From: Hymenobacter monticola
GTDB lineage: Bacteria > Bacteroidota > Bacteroidia > Cytophagales > Hymenobacteraceae
NCBI RefSeq assembly: GCF_022811645.1
Contig: NZ_CP094534.1
Location: forward strand, 1,240,001-1,304,000
DNA length: 64,000 nucleotides
Direction of reading: 5' to 3'
The translations under genes and the position numbers were made by a program. The notes under the pieces were generated by a model that saw only the letters and a list, made by a program, of their open reading frames with translations, searched no databases and had not been told where the DNA came from. Positions 40,974 through 48,397 of this stretch are shown in pieces. Numbering within the stretch: the first letter of the stretch is position 1; each line of letters starts with the position of its first letter.

Positions 40974-42038
40974 ATGAAAAAACTTACCCTCCTCGTTGGT
41001 GCCGCCCTGCTGGTGAGCGCCGCCCACGCCCAAGTGCGCACCTCGGCCCCCACCACGAACCCGACGGCCCCCACCACGCGCACGGCCCCCACCACGGCCA
41101 TGACCGCCGCCGGCACCCCCCAAGCCATCGCCCGCCCCGACCGCGCCACCGCCTCCACCATCGACAACGACTCCTACGTGCAGCAAGTAGGCGATGGCCA
41201 GCAGGCCGTGGTGAGCCAGACCGGCACCGGCCGCAACACCGCCGACATCCAGCAAAGCCCCAGTGGCTTGTCTACGCTACTCCCTGGTGTTAACGGTGGC
41301 AACTTTGCTTCGCAGACGCAGGTGTCCACGGGTTCAAAAGCCAGCGCAGACCAGAACATCGCCAACATTCGTCAATACGGTATCACCAGCGCCGCCATTC
41401 AGGAGCAAGGTGGTATCCGCAACACGGCGGTTATCCAACAGGGCAGCAGGGTACCCAATGGCCAATTCGGTATCGGAACGGCCAGCCAGCATGACTATGC
41501 CAGTCAGAAACAGACCGGCAATGACAACATGGGCCAGATTTATCAGAACAACACCAACGGCATTTCTGACAATTCGGCTACGCAGGACCAAAAAGGCAAC
41601 CATAACAACGCAATGGCGACCCAAGACTTCAGCAACCACATTTCGGTGCAGAAGCAAGGTGGTGCTGCCGGTGGCACAGGCGATTACAATAACGCCTCGG
41701 TAGCTCAGAAAGGCCAAAGCAACTACGCCAGCCAAGACCAGCAAGGCAGCTATAACAAAGCCAAAATCACACAAAACGCGCCTACGACCAGCGTGTTGGC
41801 TAGCTACTTCAACGGCGTCGGTAACAACCAAGCTACCCAGTTGCAGGTTGGCAACAACAACGAGGGCATCATTGACCAGTCGACGAGCTATAACTACGCT
41901 TCACAAAGCCAGACTCTTGGCAACAACAACTACGCCGAAACACTGCAGCGTGGCACCAACGGCATCAACTCGGCCTACAGCACGGTTACCCAACAAGGCA
42001 GTAACAATACGGCGGTTGTACACCAAGGTGCTCAATAG
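40974..42038 (+). CDS. csgA: Curlin major subunit, copy 3
   Basis: A 354-residue curlin. The first 90 or so codons match copy 1 with only a few base changes. It then has about ten repeats, including YASQKQTGNDNMGQIYQ and YASQDQQGSYNKAKITQ. It ends in VVHQGAQ in place of the QGAAR end of copies 1 and 2. With the other two it forms a tandem array that could supply fibre subunits of slightly different surface. Confidence 0.9.
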   Translation: MKKLTLLVGAALLVSAAHAQVRTSAPTTNPTAPTTRTAPTTAMTAAGTPQAIARPDRATASTIDNDSYVQQVGDGQQAVVSQTGTGRNTADIQQSPSGLSTLLPGVNGGNFASQTQVSTGSKASADQNIANIRQYGITSAAIQEQGGIRNTAVIQQGSRVPNGQFGIGTASQHDYASQKQTGNDNMGQIYQNNTNGISDNSATQDQKGNHNNAMATQDFSNHISVQKQGGAAGGTGDYNNASVAQKGQSNYASQDQQGSYNKAKITQNAPTTSVLASYFNGVGNNQATQLQVGNNNEGIIDQSTSYNYASQSQTLGNNNYAETLQRGTNGINSAYSTVTQQGSNNTAVVHQGAQ

Positions 42039-42062
42039 CGTATACTGCTTATAGTGTATACT

Positions 42063-42101
42063 GCTTAAGGTAAAGTATTCTTAGAATACTTTACCTTAAG
42101 C
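42063..42101 (+). terminator. Very stable hairpin after csgA copy 3
   Basis: GCTTAAGGTAAAGTATTC and GAATACTTTACCTTAAGC form a perfect 18-base stem with a 3-base loop, with no T run. Just before it the 12-base GTATACTGCTTA occurs twice in direct order. A second stem, AAATATGCCA (42105-42114) with TGGCATATTT (42149-42158), follows. Confidence 0.75.
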
Positions 42102-42206
42102 ACCAAATATGCCAAGCTCCGGGCTTATCTTCGAGGTAAGTTGGGGCCTGGCATATTTAGCTTAGCTACAAAGGCCTTCATTCGTTAAAACTCTCTGACG
42201 GACACT

Positions 42207-42887
42207 ATGAAACTGCTTCATCCCGTTTTGTTGCTCATTTCGATTATGTCGTCCAGTGCGGCAATGGGCCAAACTATCCGCCCATCCAGCGAAGCAGCCA
42301 CTGCCGAACAGCGCTTGGCCGAGGACTTAGGCTTGGAACGGCTTCCCGACAATGCCATAATCCCTACGCCAGCCAATGGGCGAAACGTATCGACGTTGCA
42401 ACAAAATGGCCGCGATAATACTGCGGCAATCAACCAGCAAACTCTTTCTTCGCTGGGGAATCAAGCTTATGTTACCCAAGCTGGGGAATACAATGGGCTT
42501 AGCCTAATGCAAATGGGCGGAGGCAACATCGCCAACGTAACGCAAAACGGCAATAACAACAACGCTGAGTATACGCAAAACGGTCAGGGCAATTCTTCTA
42601 CGATTACGCAAAAGGGAAGAAACAACAGAATCCAGGGCCTGTCGGCCGAAAGCGAATTTCAGTTGCAGGGTGATTATAACACCATGAAAATCACGCAAGA
42701 GGGTTCCAACAATACGGTCAAGGGTGAAATCCGGGAGAACAGCCGGGTGTACGACATTCGCCAAAATGGCAACAACAACACCCTTACTCAGATAGAGACC
42801 AGCCCGCAAGCTCCGAAAGGCTACACAGTGGAAATGAAGGGGAGCGGAATCAATCTTACCATTCAGCAAGGCCGAGTAGGGCAATAA
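42207..42887 (+). CDS. csgB: Curlin nucleator-like protein (CsgB-like)
   Basis: A 226-residue secreted protein with signal peptide LLHPVLLLISIMSSSAAMGQ. It lacks the Thr/Pro-rich segment shared by the three curlins. After a 40-residue acidic spacer it has about seven curlin-type repeats, e.g. NIANVTQNGNNNNAEYTQ and SSTITQKGRNNRIQ. The carboxy end is more charged and less regular. By analogy with CsgB it is proposed as the surface-bound nucleator; the assignment rests on position, shorter repeat region and charge. Confidence 0.8.
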   Translation: MKLLHPVLLLISIMSSSAAMGQTIRPSSEAATAEQRLAEDLGLERLPDNAIIPTPANGRNVSTLQQNGRDNTAAINQQTLSSLGNQAYVTQAGEYNGLSLMQMGGGNIANVTQNGNNNNAEYTQNGQGNSSTITQKGRNNRIQGLSAESEFQLQGDYNTMKITQEGSNNTVKGEIRENSRVYDIRQNGNNNTLTQIETSPQAPKGYTVEMKGSGINLTIQQGRVGQ

Positions 42888-42917
42888 ACGATGCACCTTT
42901 ATGGGTCTTGACATCCT

Positions 42918-42957
42918 AAAAAGACCGATTGCACTATCGCGCAATTCGGTCTTTTTT
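42918..42957 (+). terminator. Intrinsic terminator of the curlin genes
   Basis: AAAAAGACCGA and TCGGTCTTTTT pair around an inner TTGC/GCAA stem and end in six T. This is the only strong terminator after csgA1 and marks the end of that transcript. Confidence 0.9.
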
Positions 42958-43005
42958 GACGTGGTGCCACTAACTCATTTTCAAAGAAAAGAACTGTTTG
43001 ACAAG

Positions 43006-43013
43006 TACATTTG
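43006..43013 (+). promoter_or_regulatory. -7 box of the csgH promoter (TACATTTG)
   Basis: An exact TAnnTTTG match after the curlin terminator. It supports the ATG at 43040 over the TTG at 42998 for the next gene. Confidence 0.5.
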
Positions 43014-43039
43014 TAACTTTCTTTCCCAACTCTTGCCTT

Positions 43040-43414
43040 ATGTTTTTCATATTGTTACTATTATCGGCCTTGCAGGAGCCAGAGCGCCCCGCTCCCTGCA
43101 AGGCCAGGCTTGAAATGCAACAGCAGGATGGATTGCTAACCGTTGTGGGTCATTGCCGCAATATGTTATCTACTTCCAGCAAGTACCGCTACGAATTATC
43201 GTTTTTGCGCGAAGGGAAAAACGGCCGCTCCCAGAATACGCAAGGAGGAGAGTTTGAACTGGGTCCGCAGCAAGACGTGTCGCTCTCGCGGACCTGTGTG
43301 AATGCTTCTCAACAAGATAGTTACCGCATACACCTTCGAGTACTGGACCTGCATGGCAACGTTGTAGCTCAAGATTCAGTGTTTCAACATTCTACTCCTG
43401 CAAATTCAAAATAG
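43040..43414 (+). CDS. csgH: CsgH-like curli chaperone
   Basis: A 124-residue protein from the ATG at 43040. A short hydrophobic start (MFFILLLLSALQ) is followed by an Ig-like beta domain of about 95 residues. The stretch KYRYELSFLREGKNGRSQ with TQGGEFELG resembles the CsgC/CsgH family, in which a small periplasmic Ig-fold protein prevents early amyloid formation by curlin. Two cysteines (CRN and RTC) could form a disulfide. It lies between the curlin genes and a propeller lipoprotein. The assignment rests on pattern memory and needs a profile search. Confidence 0.72.
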   Translation: MFFILLLLSALQEPERPAPCKARLEMQQQDGLLTVVGHCRNMLSTSSKYRYELSFLREGKNGRSQNTQGGEFELGPQQDVSLSRTCVNASQQDSYRIHLRVLDLHGNVVAQDSVFQHSTPANSK

Positions 43415-43434
43415 TTTTTTCGCATTTATCGCAT

Positions 43435-44997
43435 ATGAGCTTTTTACCTTTTGTGACGTGGCCCCGGGCGCTTGGGGTCTGCATGTCATTGATGTGTCTG
43501 ATTTTGCTAGGTGCTTGCCAAGACGACCTGGTTGAGCCTGCCTATTTCGGCTCCATTTCGGGGACAGTGCTTGACGCCCGTACGAACCTGCCATTGGCAA
43601 ATGCGTCGGTATCTACCAATCCGGCTACCAGCACATACGTCACCAACGCTCAAGGCAAATTTGAAATCAAAGACGTTCCGGCAGGTAAAGTATCGATTAC
43701 GATAACCAAGGCTGACTATCAACAGACGGTTTCTAACGTTACGGTTAGCGACAGCCAAAACGCCGATGTAACCATTCAATTGCTCAAGTCTACGTCATCT
43801 ACTACCGTCTCAGCTCCAGATAGGCCAGTGCCTGCAAATCAGACTACCGGTCTGCCCAATACTGTCCGCCTCGCGTGGCGGCCCGTGAATGCAGTAGCCA
43901 GTGACTCCCTGACTTATGAGGTATCGCTATTTGAAAGCAACAACACATCTGCTCGTACTGTCGCGCTAAAATCCCCCCGCGACACCACCGTAACGGTAAG
44001 TAACCTGCGCTACAATACCACCTATTTCTGGTATGTGACGGTTCGAAACCCTGCTGGGGCCTCAGCCCGCAGCCCTATTTGGACTTTTCAAACCGGCAAT
44101 ATTATCGACAACCGTTACTTATTTGTGCGTAAGGCGGGGAATAACAGCGACGTTTTCGCTGCCGACATAACTGGGGCCACTGTAACCCAACTTACTTTTA
44201 CAACAGCGCTGGAAGCGGCTCCCCAGCTTAATCCAAATCGAGACCTAATTGCTTACACTTCCAATGTTACAGGCGATTGGCAGCTGTACACCATGAATCG
44301 AGACGGGTCGAATCAGCGACAGATTACGTTCACCGGTTCCTTTGCGGTCAATAATGGGGGGCAAGCCGGTGCTTTCCGCTGGTCGCCGGATGGCTCCCAA
44401 TTGATTTACTGCAGTTCGGATAAGCTGTATCGCATCAACCGTGATGGACTAAGCCGTACGATTGTTGCCACAGCTCCTTTAGGCAAAACATTCCGTGAAT
44501 GTGACTGGACAGCCGAAAACGGGGGACATATTGTTGCGCAGGTTGTTGGAACCAATATTTACGACTCCGCTATCTACCTGTACGATGCCAATGGTACTCA
44601 GCAAGGCGCCGGAGCGTTCATTCCGGATACGCCTGGCCGCCTCGACTCTCCAAGCTTCAGCTTGGATGGGCGAAGCATAGTCTATACCCAGGACATCGCT
44701 CAGTTTGAATCTTCCATCACCGTTGGCCGGCAGATAAACGCGCATATATTTATCAAACGCCTTGACGGGTCCGCTACAGTAGATGTATCGGCGGGCATTA
44801 CCGGGTCTGGAACAACCACTGGTAAAACGAATGGTACCAATGATTTAACACCTCGCTTTTCTCCTACGGGGAGTAAATTAATCTTTGTGAATCAGGACAA
44901 CGACGGGGTCGCCACTCCGGAAATCTGGACTTGTAACCCTGATGGGAGTGGTCGCATCAAGTTGTTTGACAATGCTTCTATGCCTGACTGGAAGTAA
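43435..44997 (+). CDS. Lipoprotein with carboxypeptidase-regulatory, FN3-like and beta-propeller domains
   Basis: A 520-residue lipoprotein with lipobox LILLGAC (Cys27). Residues 38-115 form a carboxypeptidase-regulatory-like domain (ISGTVLDARTNLPLANASV, GKFEIKDVPAG). An FN3-like domain follows (about 130-215; RLAWRPVNAVASDSLTYEV, YNTTYFWYVTVRNPAG). The rest is a TolB/PD40-type propeller with repeats such as FRWSPDGSQLIYCS, SPSFSLDGRSIVYT and TPRFSPTGSKLIFV. It starts 20 bases after csgH and so belongs to the curli region. A role in anchoring or modulating the fibre at the surface is inferred from context only. Confidence 0.85.
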   Translation: MSFLPFVTWPRALGVCMSLMCLILLGACQDDLVEPAYFGSISGTVLDARTNLPLANASVSTNPATSTYVTNAQGKFEIKDVPAGKVSITITKADYQQTVSNVTVSDSQNADVTIQLLKSTSSTTVSAPDRPVPANQTTGLPNTVRLAWRPVNAVASDSLTYEVSLFESNNTSARTVALKSPRDTTVTVSNLRYNTTYFWYVTVRNPAGASARSPIWTFQTGNIIDNRYLFVRKAGNNSDVFAADITGATVTQLTFTTALEAAPQLNPNRDLIAYTSNVTGDWQLYTMNRDGSNQRQITFTGSFAVNNGGQAGAFRWSPDGSQLIYCSSDKLYRINRDGLSRTIVATAPLGKTFRECDWTAENGGHIVAQVVGTNIYDSAIYLYDANGTQQGAGAFIPDTPGRLDSPSFSLDGRSIVYTQDIAQFESSITVGRQINAHIFIKRLDGSATVDVSAGITGSGTTTGKTNGTNDLTPRFSPTGSKLIFVNQDNDGVATPEIWTCNPDGSGRIKLFDNASMPDWK

Positions 44998-45212
44998 GTC
45001 AAGAAATGGTTGGTCTGGTGCTCTACGCAAAATCATCGAACGCCTATTAGCATTAGCAAGCATACAAATGGGGTTGCTTCCTGGGTGATTGACCAATTCA
45101 ATAGCAGGGCTTACTCTGTTTGAAAAACTTAAATTACCTAGCGAAGGGGCTATTATACACAAAAGGGGATTATAATATCATTAAGGCGCTATTTACGTCC
45201 GACTACCTGCGT

Positions 45213-47189
45213 ATGAAGACCTTTCTGGCGCTGGTGCTGGCTGTTTTTCCCGTGTTGTTGCGTGCGCAGCCTGAAAAGCCAGCGCCTATATCTTACACCG
45301 ATGCCGAGGGCCGTTTCACGCTGACCTACCCCCGTACCTGGCAACTGCGGCCCAACGCCGGGGGCGCCGACGCAGCCTTCTATGCACCGGCCACCGGACA
45401 GCCTGTGCCGGCCGTGGTAACGGTAACGACCCGCCCCCTACCCAATGCGCTGAAAGACCGGCCCCTCATTGGCCCCGGTAGCCAGGACACGCTGTGGCAA
45501 AGCATTCGCCGCCTGCCACAGGCCCAGGTCATTCAACTGGACCAGAAAAACTATGGGCGCTACGAAGAGGTGCGCTACGACTACACCTACGCCCCCGGCC
45601 CGGGCCAGGCCGGCCGCCTGCACGTGGCGGGCCGCCGTCTGTGGCGCGTGGGTTACGAGTTTGTGGTAGAATACCGCGCGGCCACCAGCCAGGACGCCCG
45701 CGCCTTGCCCGAGGGCGAGCAGTTGCTCAATTCCTTTGCTTTCACCGACAAAGCTATTGTCAGTCGCCGATACACCGACCAGGTGTGCGATGGCAAGATG
45801 TACGGCATTGCGGCCATGAGCCACCGCACCGGGCAGTGGGAAGACGACTGCCGCACCATTCACGAGTTTTCGACCGATGACCTCTCGGACGGCGCCTTGG
45901 TGCACCGGAACGCACTGCCCTTTCAGTCTTACGCCCTAGCCAAGGGCTTCGACAACTGCCTGTATTCGGTGACGAAAGCACCCACCAACCAGTCGGAGCT
46001 GGTGTATCGCTACGACCCTACTACCCGGCGGGGGGCATACACCACCTGGCAGCTGCCAGCCCAGGGTTTCGACAACATCTGGATTTCGGCGGCGACGGAT
46101 GAGCGCGGCGACTTGTATTTCCTCTCCTCCGATGCCAATAAGTTGGTGAAGGTGAGCCCCGGTGACGGCGGCACCGTGACGTTGGTCTGGACCAAAGACC
46201 CCACGCAGCAGGCCGCTTACTACCCCGAAATTGCTTTTGACGGCGCGGGCACGCACGGCAATTTCTGCCTCGACGACGCCAACACCGTGTACATGGTGTA
46301 CAGCACCGACGGCTCGCTGGTGCGCGTGGATGTAAAAACCCAGCGCCCCGCACCCGAACTGCTGGCCATTACCGGCCTGCCCAAACGCGGCGGCTATAGC
46401 GACGTGCTGCTGCAAAACGACGAATCGGGCCGGCGCCGCCTGTTTCTGGCCGGCCCGCACGGCCTCTACCGGGTCAATCTAGCCCGGCGCAAGGCCAGCT
46501 ACGTGCGCCGGGGCACTTACACTGACCTCGCGGGCTGCAACCTGTTTCGGGTAACGTACCGGTCGGCCCCACCGCTGCCCACGGCCACGGTGCCCTGGCG
46601 CGGGCGCGTGTTGAACGCCGACACCTACCTGCCCCTCACGGCGGCCGAGCTGCGCATCGGCCGCGAAACGGCCTCGGCCGTGGTGCCGCTCTCGACCGAC
46701 GCGACGTTTTCCTACGGCAGTGCGACGCCGGGCAAGCCCTACTTCTACAAAGCACAGCTGCCTGGCTTCATCGACGCCGACAGCTCCTGGACGGTGGGCG
46801 CCGGCCCCACGGTGCACGACATTCTGCTGCGGCCCCTGGCCGTGGGCACCACCCTGCCGCTGGCCAATGTGCAGTTTGAGCAGGGCCAGGCCGTGCTGCT
46901 GCCCGGCTCGGCCCGCGCCCTCAACCAACTGGTGGAACTCATGACCGACAACCCGCGCCTCACCATTGAGGTGCGCGGCCACACCGACAACGTGGGCGAG
47001 CCCGCCAAGAACGTGGCCCTCAGCGAAGCCCGGGTAGCTGCCGTGAAAGCCTACCTCGTGGCCCACGGCGTGGCCGAAACCCGCATCACCGGCGTTGGCT
47101 TCGGCGGAGCCAAACCCGCCGCCAGCAATGCCCAGGAAGTCACCCGCAAGCTCAACCGGCGCGTCGAGTTTCGGGTGACAGGGGTATGA
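45213..47189 (+). CDS. OmpA-family protein with N-terminal propeller-like region
   Basis: A 658-residue exported protein from the ATG at 45213 (MKTFLALVLAVFPVLLRAQ). Residues 20-170 resemble a PsbP/DUF1795-like domain (YTDAEGRFTLTYPRTWQL). A region of about 300 residues then has propeller-like repeats (DNIWISAATDERGDLYFLSS, GLYRVNLAR). A short regulatory-like Ig domain lies near 460-540, and the OmpA peptidoglycan-binding domain is at about 555-655 (VEVRGHTDN-type motif, here IEVRGHTDNVGEPAKN, and LNRRVEFRV). The OmpA domain should hold the protein on the cell wall. Frames beginning at 45120 lack a signal peptide at their start. A link to the curli genes is possible but unproven; a 215-base gap separates them. 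Confidence 0.88.
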   Translation: MKTFLALVLAVFPVLLRAQPEKPAPISYTDAEGRFTLTYPRTWQLRPNAGGADAAFYAPATGQPVPAVVTVTTRPLPNALKDRPLIGPGSQDTLWQSIRRLPQAQVIQLDQKNYGRYEEVRYDYTYAPGPGQAGRLHVAGRRLWRVGYEFVVEYRAATSQDARALPEGEQLLNSFAFTDKAIVSRRYTDQVCDGKMYGIAAMSHRTGQWEDDCRTIHEFSTDDLSDGALVHRNALPFQSYALAKGFDNCLYSVTKAPTNQSELVYRYDPTTRRGAYTTWQLPAQGFDNIWISAATDERGDLYFLSSDANKLVKVSPGDGGTVTLVWTKDPTQQAAYYPEIAFDGAGTHGNFCLDDANTVYMVYSTDGSLVRVDVKTQRPAPELLAITGLPKRGGYSDVLLQNDESGRRRLFLAGPHGLYRVNLARRKASYVRRGTYTDLAGCNLFRVTYRSAPPLPTATVPWRGRVLNADTYLPLTAAELRIGRETASAVVPLSTDATFSYGSATPGKPYFYKAQLPGFIDADSSWTVGAGPTVHDILLRPLAVGTTLPLANVQFEQGQAVLLPGSARALNQLVELMTDNPRLTIEVRGHTDNVGEPAKNVALSEARVAAVKAYLVAHGVAETRITGVGFGGAKPAASNAQEVTRKLNRRVEFRVTGV

Positions 47190-47317
47190 GTCAGTAGTTA
47201 GTGAGTAACGGCTGGTAGCTGGTTATTGACTGCTACAGCTGAATGGCAAGCTATTGCCAACAATATTGCTCTGCCTGGCTTTAACTGCTAATCACTGGCC
47301 ACTATTCTTGTTCACTC

Positions 47318-47758
47318 ATGTTCCTCACTCTCAAAACCACCGTGCCGAAGTCGCCGGCCCAGGTGATGGCCGGTTTTACGCGGGCGCTGTTTGAGGCGTT
47401 GGCGCCCCCGTTCCCCACTATGCGGGTGCTGCAGTTCGACGGCTGCCGCACCGGCGACCAAGTGGAAATTGAACTGGATACGGTGGTGAAAAAGATGCGC
47501 TGGACGTCGCTAATTGTGGACGACGGCGTGCTGCCTGACGGCACTCATTTCTTCGTCGACGAAGGCCAGATGCTGCCGCCACCGCTGCGCTATTGGCGTC
47601 ACCGCCACTTATTGCAGCCGGGGCCCGGCGGCTCCTGCGTCATTGTAGATGCGCTGGAATACCGCACGGCCTCGCCCCTACTCGACCGGCTGCTGTACCC
47701 CGCCATGTGGGCGCAGTTTGCCTGGCGCCGGCCCATTTACCGGCGGTGGTTTAAGTAG
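47318..47758 (+). CDS. SRPBCC-family (START/Bet v1-like) protein
   Basis: A 146-residue cytoplasmic protein. It resembles the ligand-binding SRPBCC group found beside sugar epimerase-type genes: an early helix (PAQVMAGFTRALFEAL), a strand-rich centre (VEIELDTVVKKMRWTSLIV), and an ending helix with LLDRLLYPAMWAQFAWRR. Such proteins have a deep hydrophobic pocket; the ligand is unknown. It stands alone, preceded by a 128-base gap with loosely palindromic, low-complexity sequence. Confidence 0.75.
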   Translation: MFLTLKTTVPKSPAQVMAGFTRALFEALAPPFPTMRVLQFDGCRTGDQVEIELDTVVKKMRWTSLIVDDGVLPDGTHFFVDEGQMLPPPLRYWRHRHLLQPGPGGSCVIVDALEYRTASPLLDRLLYPAMWAQFAWRRPIYRRWFK

Positions 47759-47765
47759 CAATAGC

Positions 47766-47840
47766 AGCGCGAACTTTGTAGTTCGCGTGTCTAAATGGCA
47801 GCCAAACGGCATGGGGCACGCGAACTACAAAGTTCGCGCT
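47766..47840. repeat. Cruciform-type palindrome with nested arms
   Basis: The 24-base arm at 47766-47789 is the exact complement of 47817-47840. Each arm is itself a hairpin: CGCGAAC, TTTGTA, GTTCGCG. It lies between the convergent SRPBCC and GNAT genes. Confidence 0.85.
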
Positions 47841-47847
47841 ACTGCCG

Positions 47848-48318
47848 CTACAAATCCAGCACCATGCGCACGTCGCCGGGCTGCTCGGGCATCAGGGAAG
47901 CAGCGCGGAAGCCCAGCTTGTCGTAGAGCTTAAGGGCCGGCAGCAGGGTCGAAATGGTGAGGACTTCGACGCGGTGCGCGCCTAGCTGACGGGCTTTACC
48001 CAGCATGGCCTGGCCCAGCGCCCAGCCGATGCCGCGGCGCTGCGCTTTGGGCGCCACGGCCAGGCGGGCCAGCTCGTATACGCAGTCGTGCTCCTTCACG
48101 AGGGCGCAGGTGCCCACGATTTTGCCGTCGCACTCGGCCATCAGAATGTGGCCGCCGCGCTCCACAATGTACTGCTGCGGGTTTTCAACCGGCTTGCGGT
48201 CAGCGCCTTCGATGTAGAAGTAGCGGGTAATCCATTCGTAGTCCAACTCGTTGTTGAGCGTTTCGAAGGCGGCCCGGTGCGCGGGTTCAAAATCAATAAT
48301 GGAGACGCCGGTAGGCAT
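47848..48318 (-). CDS. GNAT-family N-acetyltransferase
   Basis: A 156-residue protein from the ATG at 48318 (MPTGVSIIDFEPAHRAAF). The acetyl-CoA-binding motif A is ELARLAVAPKAQRRGIGWAL with the Q/R-x-x-G-x-G core; motif B is LKLYDKLGFR. Such enzymes acetylate small molecules, peptides or proteins; the substrate is not predictable here. The start is 79 bases from that of the divergent rlmI-like gene. Confidence 0.88.
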   Translation of the reverse strand: MPTGVSIIDFEPAHRAAFETLNNELDYEWITRYFYIEGADRKPVENPQQYIVERGGHILMAECDGKIVGTCALVKEHDCVYELARLAVAPKAQRRGIGWALGQAMLGKARQLGAHRVEVLTISTLLPALKLYDKLGFRAASLMPEQPGDVRMVLDL

Positions 48319-48382
48319 TGGGTGGGATGGGGAAATAGCGGACGGAGAATAAGCGGCTGCAAAGTTCGCACCCAGCGGGCCG

Positions 48383-48390
48383 TACCTTTG
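48383..48390 (+). promoter_or_regulatory. -7 box of the rlmI promoter (TACCTTTG)
   Basis: An exact TAnnTTTG match only 7 bases before the ATG, so the transcript should be almost leaderless. Confidence 0.55.
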
Positions 48391-48397
48391 CAGGCCT

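Noticed and set aside
38631..41255. Small Gly-rich frames opposite each curlin 5' end
   Set aside because: They recur three times only because the curlin 5' DNA is duplicated; the composition is antisense to a Thr/Pro/Ala-rich segment.
42998..43039. TTG at 42998 as start of the csgH-like gene
   Set aside because: An exact -7 box lies at 43006-43013, inside that extension, so translation should begin at the ATG at 43040.
48270..48300. A GGTTCAAAATC stretch as a tRNA T-loop
   Set aside because: It lies in the GNAT coding sequence and no acceptor or anticodon stem can be drawn around it.
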